The translations under genes were made by a program, and so were the position numbers. DNA of 38,050 nucleotides, taken from NCBI GenBank assembly GCA_947378785.1, contig CANCLK010000027.1, forward strand, positions 1 through 38,050. Direction: 5' to 3'. Shown here piece by piece: positions 14,930-23,898 of this stretch. How positions within the stretch are numbered: the stretch's first letter is position 1; each line of letters opens with the position of its first letter. This stretch comes from Comamonadaceae bacterium. GTDB lineage: Bacteria > Pseudomonadota > Gammaproteobacteria > Burkholderiales > Burkholderiaceae_C. Under the pieces are notes generated by a model. That model was given only the letters and a program-made list of their open reading frames with translations. It made no database searches and was not told the origin of the DNA.

Positions 14930-15583
14930 TCAGTGAATCAAACGCGCGCCGGCAATCGCCAGCAGGGCACCCAACAAAGCGGCGGGTGCCAGCCACCAAC
15001 CCGGAACCATCACGGTGCCGGCTGGCGCGGCGAGATGCGGCGCAAGCTCTTTGGCTGGGCCTTGACCGCTCGCCTTGGTGCTGGGCAACGCCCCTGCCAC
15101 CACCACCGCAACGGCGTTCGCCGCAATAGCCTGCGAGGGCGCTGGGGGTGCCAGTTGCAGACGAAAGGCTTTGAAGAAATCGTCCGCCATTTTTTTGACC
15201 ACGCTGTCGATCAGCCGCGAACCGACCTGCGCCAGCTTGCCGCCGACCTGGGCCTTGGCTTCGTAAGACAGCGCCGTGCCTTCGGGCGTTTCGCGCAGCG
15301 TCACTTGGGCGCTGCCTTTGCCAAAACCGACCGCGCCACCTTGGCCTTCAAAGTGCATCACGCACGACTCAGGTGGCTGCGCCTCAGAAATTTTGAGCAC
15401 GCCCTGAAAGCGTGCCCGCAAAGGCCCGATGACAGCCTTGATGGCGACTCGAAATTCTTCAGGGCTGGTTTGCTCCACCGACTCGCAACCCGGCAGGCAG
15501 GCTTTGAGGACGAGGGGATCGTTCAGCGCTTTCCAGACTGCGTCACGCGAAGCCGGAATAACTTGTTGGCCAATGATGTCCAT
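14930..15583 (-). CDS. CoxG-like (SRPBCC) protein with C-terminal membrane anchor
   Basis: The 217-residue protein has an SRPBCC domain of the carbon-monoxide-dehydrogenase subunit G family at about residues 1-145 (GQQVIPASRDAVWKALNDP, LKACLPGCESV, GKLAQVGSRLIDSV). A Pro/Ala-rich linker and one hydrophobic helix near the C terminus (WWLAPAALLGALLAIAGA) follow. CoxG recruits CO dehydrogenase to the membrane in Oligotropha, and relatives accompany many molybdenum hydroxylases. Here it probably anchors or helps assemble the enzyme encoded at 16336-20134. It lies ten bases after the enoyl-CoA hydratase-like gene in the same operon. Confidence 0.88.
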   Translation of the reverse strand: MDIIGQQVIPASRDAVWKALNDPLVLKACLPGCESVEQTSPEEFRVAIKAVIGPLRARFQGVLKISEAQPPESCVMHFEGQGGAVGFGKGSAQVTLRETPEGTALSYEAKAQVGGKLAQVGSRLIDSVVKKMADDFFKAFRLQLAPPAPSQAIAANAVAVVVAGALPSTKASGQGPAKELAPHLAAPAGTVMVPGWWLAPAALLGALLAIAGARLIH

Positions 15584-15593
15584 GGGTTCAACC

Positions 15594-16325
15594 TCAGTGG
15601 GGTTTGCGCTTCATGGCAGCGGCAGTGTTGACCATGGAATGCAGGCTGCGGGCGTAGTCGATGGCCGCCTGCTCGTCCATGCGCGGGGCGACGCGCAGGT
15701 ATTCTTTGAGGCCCAAAATCGCCGGGCGTGGGCGGCTGAGCAAGACCTCGCAAAAGCGCTCCACCTCGGCCTGCAACTTGTCGTGCGGCACAACGTTGCT
15801 GACGATGCCAAAGGCCATGGCCTTGTCGGCGTCAATGAAGTCGGCGGAATAAGCCATCCACGCGATGGCGTTGCGGTTCATGCGGTCATACAGCGCCGAC
15901 ATGACCATGGTCGGCATCACGTTGTGCGCGATTTCCGGGATGTTGAAGGTGGCCTGGTTGCTGGCAAAAGAGACATCGCACAGGGCTGCAACGGCCGTGC
16001 CAAAACCCATGACGCGGCCGGTGAGCATGCCGATGACAGGCACCTGGCAACTGCGCAGCGCTTTGTAGCTGTTGAAAATCGAATCGTACTCAGGGCGGCG
16101 GGCATAAGCCTCCGGTGACGCTGGCGTGGCCGCGTCACGGATACGGCCGGTGCAGAAGTCTGGGCCAACGCTGCTGAGCACCACGGCGTCAGACGTTTCA
16201 TGGGCGTTCAACACGGCCTCAGACAGCGCGGCGGCCATGCTGTCAGAGACGCCGTTGTCTTCGGGGCGGTTGAATTTAATGCGCAGCAGGCGACCGTCTT
16301 GTTCGATCAGGATGTGGGGGTGCAT
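15594..16325 (-). CDS. enoyl-CoA hydratase/isomerase-family protein
   Basis: The 243-residue crotonase-fold protein includes LLRIKFNRPEDNGVSDSM, DAVVLSSVGPDFCTGRIRD (first oxyanion-hole strand), GMLTGRVMGFGTAVAALCDV (second) and ATFNIPEIAHNVMPTMV. The crotonase scaffold hydrates, isomerises or hydrolyses CoA thioesters. The canonical catalytic glutamates are not both evident, so hydrolase or ring-opening activity is as likely as hydration. It stands between the CoxG-like gene and the Mo-subunit gene (10-base gaps), which suggests its substrate is the product of the hydroxylase and that the pathway may run through a CoA ester. No CoA ligase is in the window. Confidence 0.85.
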   Translation of the reverse strand: MHPHILIEQDGRLLRIKFNRPEDNGVSDSMAAALSEAVLNAHETSDAVVLSSVGPDFCTGRIRDAATPASPEAYARRPEYDSIFNSYKALRSCQVPVIGMLTGRVMGFGTAVAALCDVSFASNQATFNIPEIAHNVMPTMVMSALYDRMNRNAIAWMAYSADFIDADKAMAFGIVSNVVPHDKLQAEVERFCEVLLSRPRPAILGLKEYLRVAPRMDEQAAIDYARSLHSMVNTAAAMKRKPH

Positions 16326-16335
16326 GGTGAGATCC

Positions 16336-18756
16336 TTATGGTTTTGTTGAGAGTGAAAGTTGCGATGCTTTGGCTTCGCCCAGCGCCAGCCAAATAGCTT
16401 GTGGCGTCATGGGCAAGTGGTCGATGGACGCACCCAGCGGGGCCAGAGCATCGTTGACCGCACTGGCGATGGCGGCGGGGCTTCCTAAGTAGCCCGCTTC
16501 GCCAGAGCCCTTTTGTCCGAATTCGGTCAAGGGCGAGGGTGTGCAGTGGTCGACGATGGTGATCGCCGGGACTTCTGAGGAGGTGGGCAAGAGGTAGTCC
16601 ATGAAGGTGCCGGAGAGTAACTGACCTTCGTCCGAAAAAGCAAATTTTTCCATCAGCGCAGCACCGATGCCGTGGGCAATGCCGCCGTAGGTCATGCCGT
16701 GCACCACGTCCGGGCTGATCATCACGCCGCAGTCATGGCCGCAGACATAGCGCCGCAGCGTGACCTTGCAGGTGTCGGGATCAATGCTGGTGAGCACCAC
16801 ATGGGTTTCGAACGAGTGGCAAGGGTACATCTGCACGCGTCCATCTTCGGTCGGCAGCTGACCGCCGGTGGGCACTTCCCAGACAAACTTTTCTTGCAGG
16901 CCGGGCTCCATGCCTTCGGGTAATTTGTGGAATTTGCGGTGCGCGATTTCAATCAGCGCATCCCAGCCCATGCTGCGTGCGGGGTCTTGCTTCACAGCGA
17001 CGTGTCCGCCCTCGTAAACCAGCTCATCGAACGCCACGCTGAGGTTGTGGGCCGCAATGCGCAGCAGCTTGTCGCGAATCTTTTTGGCCGCACCAGCGGC
17101 CGCACCGCCGAGCATGATGGCCATGCGGCTACCGACCGGGCTGTTCGACGGCAGCGCGTTCAGCGAGTCGGCGTGCAAGACGCGAATGCTGTCGGGCTCA
17201 CGGTGCAGTATTTCGGCGACCACGGTGGAGACCATGGTTTCGTGCGCTTGGCCGGAGGTGGAGGTGCCCATGAGCGCGGTGATCGAGCCCGACAAATCGA
17301 CCCGCACCAGACACGAATCCATCCAGGTGGTGGTCTCGTTCTTGGGGTTGAAAAGCGGCTCAAACGATGAGTTGCCGCCCGATGGTTCCAAGCAGGTGGA
17401 AATACCGATGCCCGCCAGCAAACCTTGCGCGCGCAAGCGGTCGCGCTCTGCCACGATGCCGGTCAAGGGCGCGACATCCAGCGCCTTGCCGAGCACGGTG
17501 GCGTAGTCGCCAGAGTCGTAATGTGTGCCGCTGGGGATCAGGTACGGAAATTCGTCCTTGCCGATCATGTTGCGGCGGCGCAGTTCAATCCGGTCCATGT
17601 TTAAGAAGCGGGCGACTTTGTCGATGCCGGTTTCCAGCGCGTAATTGGTCGGGGCCTGGCCAAAGCCGCGCACCGCTTCTTGCGGTGTCTTGTTAGTCAT
17701 GACGGCAATGGCCTCGTACTCAACACTTTGAATGCGGTAAGGGCCAACGATGGCACCCACGGGCTTGCCCAGTTGCAGCGGCGACCGGCCGGAATACGCA
17801 CCGATGTCGTCCACCGCGCGCATGCGCATGCTGCGCACAGTGCCGTCTTGTTGAAAGCCCAGCGTGACGTCAAATTGGCGGTCTGGCCCCTGCATGTCGC
17901 CACCGCGCATGTTCTCCAATCGGTCTTCCACCAAACGCACGGGGCGTCCGAGTTTGCGCGCCAGATAACCGACCAGCACCGAGTGCTTGAGACCGCGCTT
18001 CAGGCCGTAGCTGCCGCCGACATCGACGTCGAAATGCACCCGCACCGCATTGCCTGGTAGGCGCAAGGCCTTGGCCACTTGGTCGGGGAATTTAGGCATT
18101 TGGATCGAAGCCCAAACGTCGAGAACGCCAGTCGAATCGTTCCAGTCGCAGGCCACGGCAAAGGTTTCAATCGGCACCGTCGAGTTGCGCGCCCAGCGCA
18201 CCCGGTAACTGAGTTGGTGCTCGCACTGGGCGAAGTCTTCATCGACCGGACCCCAGACAAACTTGCGCTTGAAAATCACGTTGGAACCATGGGCTGGATG
18301 CACCAGCGGCGCTCCCTCGGCCATGGCCGCTTCTGGGTCCACGATGTGCGGCAAGGTTTCGTAGTCGACCATCACCAGTTCGGCAGCGTCTTCAGCCAAG
18401 GCGCGGGACTCGGCGACCACGGCCACCACCCATTCACCGGCGTAACGCGCTACGTCAACCGCCAGCGGCAGCCGTGTCACTTGCGGCGCATCAACGCCTG
18501 GCAGCATCGGGTCGGTGGCTAGGCGCAATTCTTCACCCGACAGCACCGCGTGCACGCCGGGCATGACCAATGCGGCCGATGCGTCAATCGACACAATCCG
18601 GGCGCTGGCATACGGGCTGGCCACCAAGGCCACATGCAACATGCCTTGCAGATGGATGTCAGCCGCGTAATGGCCTTGGCCAACGACAAAACGTTTGTGC
18701 TCAACGGCGCGGCGGTGCTTGCCGATAAAGCGAAATTTAACCGGCGATTCAGCCAT
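16336..18756 (-). CDS. xanthine dehydrogenase-family molybdenum hydroxylase, large Mo-binding subunit
   Basis: The 806-residue CoxL/XdhB-like subunit carries the molybdopterin-cytosine-dinucleotide cofactor. It has an N-terminal a/b hammerhead domain (about 18-130) and Mo-binding domains from about 145. The active-site loop AVRGFGQ (361-367) differs from the AYRCSFR loop of true (form I) CO dehydrogenase and resembles form II enzymes. The GEAGYLG segment near the C terminus carries the conserved catalytic glutamate (E753). It should hydroxylate an aromatic, N-heterocyclic or aldehyde/CoA-ester substrate using water. The gene overlaps the iron-sulfur subunit gene by eight bases. The substrate is not deducible. 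Confidence 0.93.
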   Translation of the reverse strand: MAESPVKFRFIGKHRRAVEHKRFVVGQGHYAADIHLQGMLHVALVASPYASARIVSIDASAALVMPGVHAVLSGEELRLATDPMLPGVDAPQVTRLPLAVDVARYAGEWVVAVVAESRALAEDAAELVMVDYETLPHIVDPEAAMAEGAPLVHPAHGSNVIFKRKFVWGPVDEDFAQCEHQLSYRVRWARNSTVPIETFAVACDWNDSTGVLDVWASIQMPKFPDQVAKALRLPGNAVRVHFDVDVGGSYGLKRGLKHSVLVGYLARKLGRPVRLVEDRLENMRGGDMQGPDRQFDVTLGFQQDGTVRSMRMRAVDDIGAYSGRSPLQLGKPVGAIVGPYRIQSVEYEAIAVMTNKTPQEAVRGFGQAPTNYALETGIDKVARFLNMDRIELRRRNMIGKDEFPYLIPSGTHYDSGDYATVLGKALDVAPLTGIVAERDRLRAQGLLAGIGISTCLEPSGGNSSFEPLFNPKNETTTWMDSCLVRVDLSGSITALMGTSTSGQAHETMVSTVVAEILHREPDSIRVLHADSLNALPSNSPVGSRMAIMLGGAAAGAAKKIRDKLLRIAAHNLSVAFDELVYEGGHVAVKQDPARSMGWDALIEIAHRKFHKLPEGMEPGLQEKFVWEVPTGGQLPTEDGRVQMYPCHSFETHVVLTSIDPDTCKVTLRRYVCGHDCGVMISPDVVHGMTYGGIAHGIGAALMEKFAFSDEGQLLSGTFMDYLLPTSSEVPAITIVDHCTPSPLTEFGQKGSGEAGYLGSPAAIASAVNDALAPLGASIDHLPMTPQAIWLALGEAKASQLSLSTKP

Positions 18757-19237
18757 GGTGAACTCCTTCGGCAGAGGTTGCGTGCATCACGGCATCGACA
18801 ATTTGTTGGTAACCAGTGCAGCGGCACAAGTTGCCGCTGATGGCTTCGCGCACCTGCGCCTCGCTGGGGTGCGGCGTCTCGGCCACCAAGGCGTGGCAGG
18901 CGATCAACATGCCCGGGGTGCAGTAGCCGCATTGCAGCGCGTGCTTCTCGCAAAAAGCATCTTGAATCTTGGACATGCTGCCGCGCTCGGGCGCGAGGCC
19001 CTCGACGGTGGTCACCTGCATGCCGTCGGCCTGCACCGCAAACATGCAGCACGAACGCACCGGTTCGTCGTTCAGCATGACCGAGCAGGCGCCACAGACG
19101 CCGTGCTCGCAACCCACGTGGGTGCCGGTGAGCGCGAGTTCGTCACGCAGAAAATCGACCAGCGTGGTGCGGGGTTCGACCTCGCGCTGGTAATTGACGC
19201 CATTGACGCGAATTTGGAGAGAGTGTTTAGAGGACAT
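18749..19237 (-). CDS. molybdenum hydroxylase small subunit, two [2Fe-2S] clusters
   Basis: The 162-residue CoxS-type electron-transfer subunit has a plant-type ferredoxin cluster (C43, C48, C51 in CEHGVCGACSV, plus C63) and an all-helical second cluster (C103 and C106 in CGYCTPGM, C138 and C140 in LCRCTGY). Both ligand sets are complete. It passes electrons from the Mo site to the FAD subunit. It starts 21 bases after the FAD-subunit gene and its stop overlaps the large-subunit start, supporting strict co-expression of the heterotrimer. Confidence 0.95.
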   Translation of the reverse strand: MSSKHSLQIRVNGVNYQREVEPRTTLVDFLRDELALTGTHVGCEHGVCGACSVMLNDEPVRSCCMFAVQADGMQVTTVEGLAPERGSMSKIQDAFCEKHALQCGYCTPGMLIACHALVAETPHPSEAQVREAISGNLCRCTGYQQIVDAVMHATSAEGVHHG

Positions 19238-19258
19238 AGTGGCTTTTCACGTTGGGGT

Positions 19259-20134
19259 TCAAGCCGCGGCTTGAGTGGCTGACTGGCGCAACACGCGCTC
19301 CAGCAAGACGGCGGAAAGATGACGCCGGTAGGGCGCGCTGGCGTGCATGTCGTTGCCCGGCTCAGACTGCGCGGCAGCCGCCTGCGCCACGTCTTTGGCC
19401 AAGGCCGGGGTTAGCGCTTGGCCCATCAACTGCGCCGCCAAGGCCGGGAATGTCAAAGGCGCACCGCCAACGCCACCCAGACCAAAGCTGATGGCGCTGA
19501 CGACGCCTTGGCCGTCCAATTGAAGTTGGCAGGCGGCGGAGGCCATGGCGAAGTCGCCGTGGCGACTGGCGGTTTCCTCAAAAGCGGAGGCCACGCGGCC
19601 ACCCTGCCAGACGGGCCAGTCGATGGCCACCAAGCATTCGTCCTCAGCAATCGCCGTGAACATCGGGCCCAAGAAAAAATCTGAGGCGGCCACCGTGCGG
19701 GCACCGTTGGCTTGGCTTTCCAGGTGGAGCGTGCCGCCCAGCACCAAGCAAGCCAAGGGCAACTCCGCCGATGGATCGGCGTAGGCGAGGCTGCCACCAA
19801 CCGTGCCGCGGTTCCGCGTTTGCTGGTGTCCAACCCAGTGCAAGGCCTGTTGCACCAAGGGCAAACTGGCACACAGCGCAGCGCTGTGTTCGACATCACG
19901 CTGGCGCACACACGCGCCCATGTGGACATGGCTGGACTCGGTGGTCACGGTCTTGAGGGACGCTAGGCGGTTGATGTCGACCAACACCGCGGGACGCGCC
20001 AAGCGCATGGCCATCATGGGCACCAGGCTCTGGCCGCCAGCAATGAGTTTGGCATCGCCACCGTGCTCGGCCAGCACGGCGAGCGCGTCGGCCAGACTGT
20101 CGGCTCGCTTGTAATCGAAGGGAGCAGCTTTCAT
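19259..20134 (-). CDS. molybdenum hydroxylase FAD-binding subunit
   Basis: The 291-residue CoxM-type subunit has the two FAD signatures AGGQSL (32-37) and TVGGSLAYAD (111-120) and a C-terminal CO-dehydrogenase flavoprotein domain (HLSAVLLERVL). It is the first gene of the leftward operon FAD - FeS - Mo - crotonase - CoxG - Bug and diverges from the LysR gene across 171 bases. The ATG at 20134 starts MKAAPFDYKRADSLADAL, as expected for the family. Confidence 0.94.
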   Translation of the reverse strand: MKAAPFDYKRADSLADALAVLAEHGGDAKLIAGGQSLVPMMAMRLARPAVLVDINRLASLKTVTTESSHVHMGACVRQRDVEHSAALCASLPLVQQALHWVGHQQTRNRGTVGGSLAYADPSAELPLACLVLGGTLHLESQANGARTVAASDFFLGPMFTAIAEDECLVAIDWPVWQGGRVASAFEETASRHGDFAMASAACQLQLDGQGVVSAISFGLGGVGGAPLTFPALAAQLMGQALTPALAKDVAQAAAAQSEPGNDMHASAPYRRHLSAVLLERVLRQSATQAAA

Positions 20135-20305
20135 CGGGAGACCTTTCTGGCTGAACCTGAATTATTTTTCACGCAGGTTTCCTCGTTCAAAGGTGCGCAT
20201 TTTCAGGTCTTGCTCTTCCGCGTGCAATCCAATATTATTCACGCCGCAAGAGAAATTCTCACACCCCTAAAACAGGCCTGCCGACAGCCCGATCCACACG
20301 CTCCC
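20135..20305. promoter_or_regulatory. divergent promoter region of the hydroxylase operon and LysR gene
   Basis: A 171-base gap between divergently read starts. It is AT-richer than its neighbours and contains the near-repeat TTATTTTTCACGC (about 20162-20174) and TTATTCACGC (about 20236-20245). LysR proteins normally bind such divergent gaps at T-N11-A sites; the exact site cannot be fixed by eye. Confidence 0.5.
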
Positions 20306-21226
20306 ATGAGAAAACTGCCACCCTTGAATTCGGTCCGGGCCTTTGAGGCTGCCGCTCGCCACGCCAGCTTCACCAAGGCCGCCAAAGAGCTTTTTGTCAC
20401 GCATGGCGCTATCAGCAAGCAGGTCGCGGTGCTGGAGTCGTGGCTCAGCACGCCCTTGTTCAACCGCACGCAGTCGCAAGTGTCGCTGACCGAAGCAGGT
20501 CGGACTTACCTGGCAGCGGTCACGCCAGCGCTGGACCGCATCTCGGTCACGTCGATGCAGTTGCTGGATAAATCGGAGTCCACCAGCCTGCGGATCAGTG
20601 CCCCGCCGACGTTCACCATGCGCTGGCTGATTCCACGTATTTCTGCTTTTCAGCGCAAGCACACTGGGGTCGAAATCAAGCTCACCACCTCCACCGCCCC
20701 GGTCAATTTTGAAGAGAGCGGCTACGACATCGCCATCCGCGGGGCGCACCAGTCGCTGCCTGGCGTTGTGTCGGTGCCGTTCATGACGGAGACCATCGTG
20801 CCGATTTGCCATCCCGACTTGGTCGAAGGCGGACGCCTGAAAACCCCAGCGGACCTGAGCCAGCACACCCTCATCAGCTACAACACCGAACCGGTCACTT
20901 GGGCCGACTGGTGGCGCTTGCTCGACACGCCGCAGCCGGTGCCTGCCAACACCTTGCATTTTGAGCAAATGTACTTCGCGCTGCAGGCGGCGGCGGAGGG
21001 TTTGGGGGTCGTGTTGGTGCCGCTTTTCTTGGTGGCGGACGACATCATTTCAGACCATCTGTGTGCCCCGTTCGGCATCACGTTGTCACGCCAAAGACAG
21101 TACTTTGCCAACAGCGCGACGAGCCTCAACCCCAGCCCGGTGATTGAAAATTTCCGTGAGTGGCTTGTCAAGGAAGGCCAGGACACCGAGCGCTCCATCG
21201 ACCAACTGGCCCGATCGATGGCTTGA
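20306..21226 (+). CDS. LysR-family transcriptional regulator (GcvA-like)
   Basis: The 306-residue protein has an N-terminal winged helix-turn-helix (LNSVRAFEAAARHASFTKAA, GAISKQVAVLE, PLFNRTQSQVSLTEAGRTYL) and a LysR effector domain from about residue 90 (RISAPPTFTMRWLIPRISAF, GYDIAIRG, AAAEGLGVVLVPLFL). The GcvA-like branch is common beside catabolic operons in Burkholderiales. It is divergent to the molybdenum hydroxylase operon and directly upstream of the UbiD/UbiX genes, so it probably controls both in response to the pathway substrate. The start at 20306 (MRKLPPLNSVRAF) is the family start; the longer frame overlaps the divergent operon start. Confidence 0.92.
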   Translation: MRKLPPLNSVRAFEAAARHASFTKAAKELFVTHGAISKQVAVLESWLSTPLFNRTQSQVSLTEAGRTYLAAVTPALDRISVTSMQLLDKSESTSLRISAPPTFTMRWLIPRISAFQRKHTGVEIKLTTSTAPVNFEESGYDIAIRGAHQSLPGVVSVPFMTETIVPICHPDLVEGGRLKTPADLSQHTLISYNTEPVTWADWWRLLDTPQPVPANTLHFEQMYFALQAAAEGLGVVLVPLFLVADDIISDHLCAPFGITLSRQRQYFANSATSLNPSPVIENFREWLVKEGQDTERSIDQLARSMA

Positions 21227-21324
21227 AGGCCTGGGCCGTCTTGTGAGTTTTTTTCGGACAGCGACGGGTGCAATCCACGCGGATAAAAGGCATCATCGAC
21301 CTTCGATTCATTTCACCCGACATC

Positions 21325-22956
21325 ATGAGCAAAAATAAAACAGGCTACCCGGACTTACACGACCATCTGGCTGAACTGAAACGCCGCGGCCTGTTGCAGG
21401 TTATTGACCGGCCCATCGACAAAGACTCGGAACTCCACCCCTTGGTGCGCTGGCAGTTTGTCGGCGGCATGGACGAGGCCGAGCGCAAGGCCTTTTTGTT
21501 CACCAACATCGTCAACGCGCAGGGCCGCAAGTACCCCTTCCCCGTGGTGGTCGGCGCGTTGGCTGCGAATCGGGAGATTTACAGCGTCGGCATGGGCTCC
21601 TCGGTTGAAGACATTCAATCGCGCTGGGACCACGCGATTTCGCACCCCATCGCCCCACGCATGGTCAGCAACGCCGAATGCCAAGAAGTCATCATCGAAG
21701 GCGCTGATTTGCTGGGTGAAGGCCGTGGCTTGGACATGCTGCCGATCCCCGTCTCGACACCCGGGTTTGACAGCGCCCCCACCCTGACCGCGACCAATGT
21801 CATCACCGTAGACCCCGACACCGGCGTGCAGAACATGGGGACGTATCGCTGTGCCCTCAAAGCACCCGACCGACTCGTCGTGCGCATGGCCACCCGCGTC
21901 GGCGGTGCTGGCGGCTACCTGCACTACCAGGCTTGGAAAAAGGCCGGCCACAAAACCATGCCCTGCGCCATCGTGCTCGGCTGCCCGCCTTATGTGGCCT
22001 TCATGGGGCCGCAAAAGCTACCGATTGGCATGGATGAATTCGACGTCGCCGGCGGACTGGCTGGCGTGGCGATCGAGGTCACCAAGGCGCACAGCCTAGA
22101 CCTGCGCGTGCCGGCGCAAGCCGAAATAGTGATCGAGGGTTTGATCGACCTGGAGTTCTTGGAGCCGGAAGCGCCGTTTGGAGAGTCGCACGGCCACGTG
22201 GCGCTGGAAGAGTTCAACCTGCCGATGAAGGTGACGGCCATCACGCACCGGCTGAAGCCGGTGATCCCGTCGTACCTGAGCCAGGTCGCACCCAGCGAAT
22301 CCAGCGTCATCAAACGCGTGGCTTACGAGCCCTTGTTTTTGGCGCACCTGCGAACCTCTTTGGGTATTCGGGGCGTTAAAAAGGTCTCGCTGCATGAGCC
22401 GCTCACCGGCCTGCTGCGCGTGACCATCATCACTTTTGAGAAGAACACCCCCAAGACCGAGATTTGGCGCGCTCTGTATGGCGCCGCCTTCTTCAAAGGT
22501 GACTGCGGCAAGATCTGCATTGCCGTCAACGAAGACATCGACCCCGACAACGCCGATGCGTTGCTGTGGGCCATGGCCTACCGCATGAACCCCGTCATCG
22601 ATGTGCGCACGCTGGACCACCGCGGCCAGGGTCACGGCCCGAAGCGCGAGGCCGAGGGCGAAGAAGACTCGACACTGCTGATGGACGCCACCATGAAGGG
22701 CGACATGCCCCCACTGGCCTTGCCCACCAAAGAGTACATGGAGCGCTCCAAAGTGATCTGGGAAGAGCTGGGCCTGCCTAAACTGCGTCCACAATCGCCA
22801 TGGTTTGGTTACTCGCTGGGCGACTGGCTGCCGCAGTGGGATGCCTCCGCGCTGCGCGCGGCAACCGGCCGCTACCTTGAGAATGGTCTGATCAGTGAAA
22901 AGCAGCAACGCAACGATGTCAAAGCCGAGTCCAAATTTCGGCCCGACGAACTCTGA
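21325..22956 (+). CDS. UbiD-family prenyl-FMN-dependent (de)carboxylase
   Basis: The 543-residue UbiD-fold enzyme shows the catalytic R-E-E triad: R175 (MGTYRCALKAPDR), then E282 and E287 five residues apart in EPEAPFGESHGH. In Fdc1/UbiD enzymes this triad with prenylated FMN decarboxylates unsaturated or aromatic acids reversibly. The following gene encodes the UbiX cofactor synthase, which fits. Length and the N-terminal ELHPLVRWQF block place it outside ubiquinone-pathway UbiD, among catabolic relatives. The ATG at 21325 gives MSKNKTGYPDLHDHLAEL; the GTG at 21268 would add a non-family stretch. No strong Shine-Dalgarno is visible. The substrate is unknown; the neighbouring molybdenum hydroxylase suggests an aromatic or furanic carboxylate. 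Confidence 0.92.
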   Translation: MSKNKTGYPDLHDHLAELKRRGLLQVIDRPIDKDSELHPLVRWQFVGGMDEAERKAFLFTNIVNAQGRKYPFPVVVGALAANREIYSVGMGSSVEDIQSRWDHAISHPIAPRMVSNAECQEVIIEGADLLGEGRGLDMLPIPVSTPGFDSAPTLTATNVITVDPDTGVQNMGTYRCALKAPDRLVVRMATRVGGAGGYLHYQAWKKAGHKTMPCAIVLGCPPYVAFMGPQKLPIGMDEFDVAGGLAGVAIEVTKAHSLDLRVPAQAEIVIEGLIDLEFLEPEAPFGESHGHVALEEFNLPMKVTAITHRLKPVIPSYLSQVAPSESSVIKRVAYEPLFLAHLRTSLGIRGVKKVSLHEPLTGLLRVTIITFEKNTPKTEIWRALYGAAFFKGDCGKICIAVNEDIDPDNADALLWAMAYRMNPVIDVRTLDHRGQGHGPKREAEGEEDSTLLMDATMKGDMPPLALPTKEYMERSKVIWEELGLPKLRPQSPWFGYSLGDWLPQWDASALRAATGRYLENGLISEKQQRNDVKAESKFRPDEL

Positions 22957-22963
22957 GGTCCCC

Positions 22964-23593
22964 ATGACACCCCAAGAACTCACACCGAATGCAACGCCAC
23001 GACGCCTGATCGTCGGCATCAGCGGGGCCTCTGGCGTTGTCTACGGGGTTCGCATCTTGCAGGTCTTGCAAGGCTCAGGCATAGAGACCCATTTGGTCAT
23101 GAGCGACTCCGCCAAAATGACGCTGGCCACCGAGTCAGATTTGAGCGTCAAGGACGTCGAAGCCCTGGCCACCGAAGTGCACAACGCCAAAAACATCGGC
23201 GCGAGCATTTCCTCTGGCTCGTACAAAACGATGGGCATGGTGATTGCGCCGTGTTCGGTTCGGTCTTTGTCTGAAGTGGCCTACGGCATGACCAGCAGCC
23301 TGCTCACGCGCGCCGCTGATGTCGTGCTGAAGGAACGGCGCCGACTGGTGCTCATGGTGCGCGAGACGCCGCTGCACAACGGCCACCTGCGGGCCTTGCT
23401 GCAAGCCTCTGAAAACGGCGCGATCATCATGCCGCCGGTGCCGGCCTTGTACGCCAGACCCGAGTCACTGGACGACATGATCAACCACACCGTGGGTCGC
23501 TGCCTAGACCTGTTTGACATTGACACCCAGCTCACCAAAAGCTGGGCCGGCATGGGCAAGAGCGCCGCGCCCACGACAGGTCCCACATGCTGA
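22964..23593 (+). CDS. ubiX: UbiX-family flavin prenyltransferase
   Basis: Joins dimethylallyl phosphate to FMN to make prenyl-FMN for UbiD enzymes. The 209-residue protein has the FMN-binding GISGASG (18-24), the APCSVRSLSEVAYGMTSSLL segment with the catalytic serine/arginine region, and ERRRLVLMVRETPL. The ATG at 22964 is preceded by GAGG at suitable spacing and lies seven bases after the UbiD stop, so the enzyme pair is co-expressed. The final residues (KSAAPTTGPTC) extend past the usual family end and overlap the next gene by ATGCTGA. It is probably the pathway-dedicated copy, though it could also serve ubiquinone synthesis. Confidence 0.94.
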   Translation: MTPQELTPNATPRRLIVGISGASGVVYGVRILQVLQGSGIETHLVMSDSAKMTLATESDLSVKDVEALATEVHNAKNIGASISSGSYKTMGMVIAPCSVRSLSEVAYGMTSSLLTRAADVVLKERRRLVLMVRETPLHNGHLRALLQASENGAIIMPPVPALYARPESLDDMINHTVGRCLDLFDIDTQLTKSWAGMGKSAAPTTGPTC

Positions 23594-23874
23594 CGTTGTT
23601 TGTCTATTACAAGGTGCCGCTCGACGAGCATGCGCACTGCCTGTCGCTGGTGACCCAATTCAAACAGGCCCTGCAATTGAAGTGGCCTGAACTTGTGATG
23701 GAAATTTCTCAGCGCCCGAATCCGTCAGCGGAAGGTCTGGAAACTTGGATGGAAATCTACAAGCATCCCACGGGCTTGACCGAAGAGACCATGGCCTCCA
23801 TTGCGCAGCTTGCCGCTGACATGGGGCTGCCGCCCAAGCGGGCGAGCGAAGTGTTCATCCCGGTGCGTCGCTGA
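23587..23874 (+). CDS. DUF4936-like small protein
   Basis: A 95-residue protein (LTLFVYYKVPLDEHAHCLSL, GLETWMEIYKHPTGLTEETM) resembling DUF4936 proteins of Burkholderiales, with a ferredoxin-like alpha-beta layout. No catalytic residues are recognised and no signal peptide is present. The ATG overlaps the ubiX stop by seven bases (ATGCTGA), so translation is coupled to the prenyl-FMN synthase. A helper role for the UbiD/UbiX system is possible, but nothing in the sequence proves it. Confidence 0.7.
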   Translation: MLTLFVYYKVPLDEHAHCLSLVTQFKQALQLKWPELVMEISQRPNPSAEGLETWMEIYKHPTGLTEETMASIAQLAADMGLPPKRASEVFIPVRR

Positions 23875-23898
23875 CGCCACCCTAAAAAAGACAAGACC

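Noticed and set aside
21227..21265. Possible terminator after the LysR gene (GGCCTGGGCC followed later by T7)
   Set aside because: The stem is short and imperfect and lies about ten bases before the T-run, so it is not a convincing intrinsic terminator. Readthrough into the UbiD gene remains possible.
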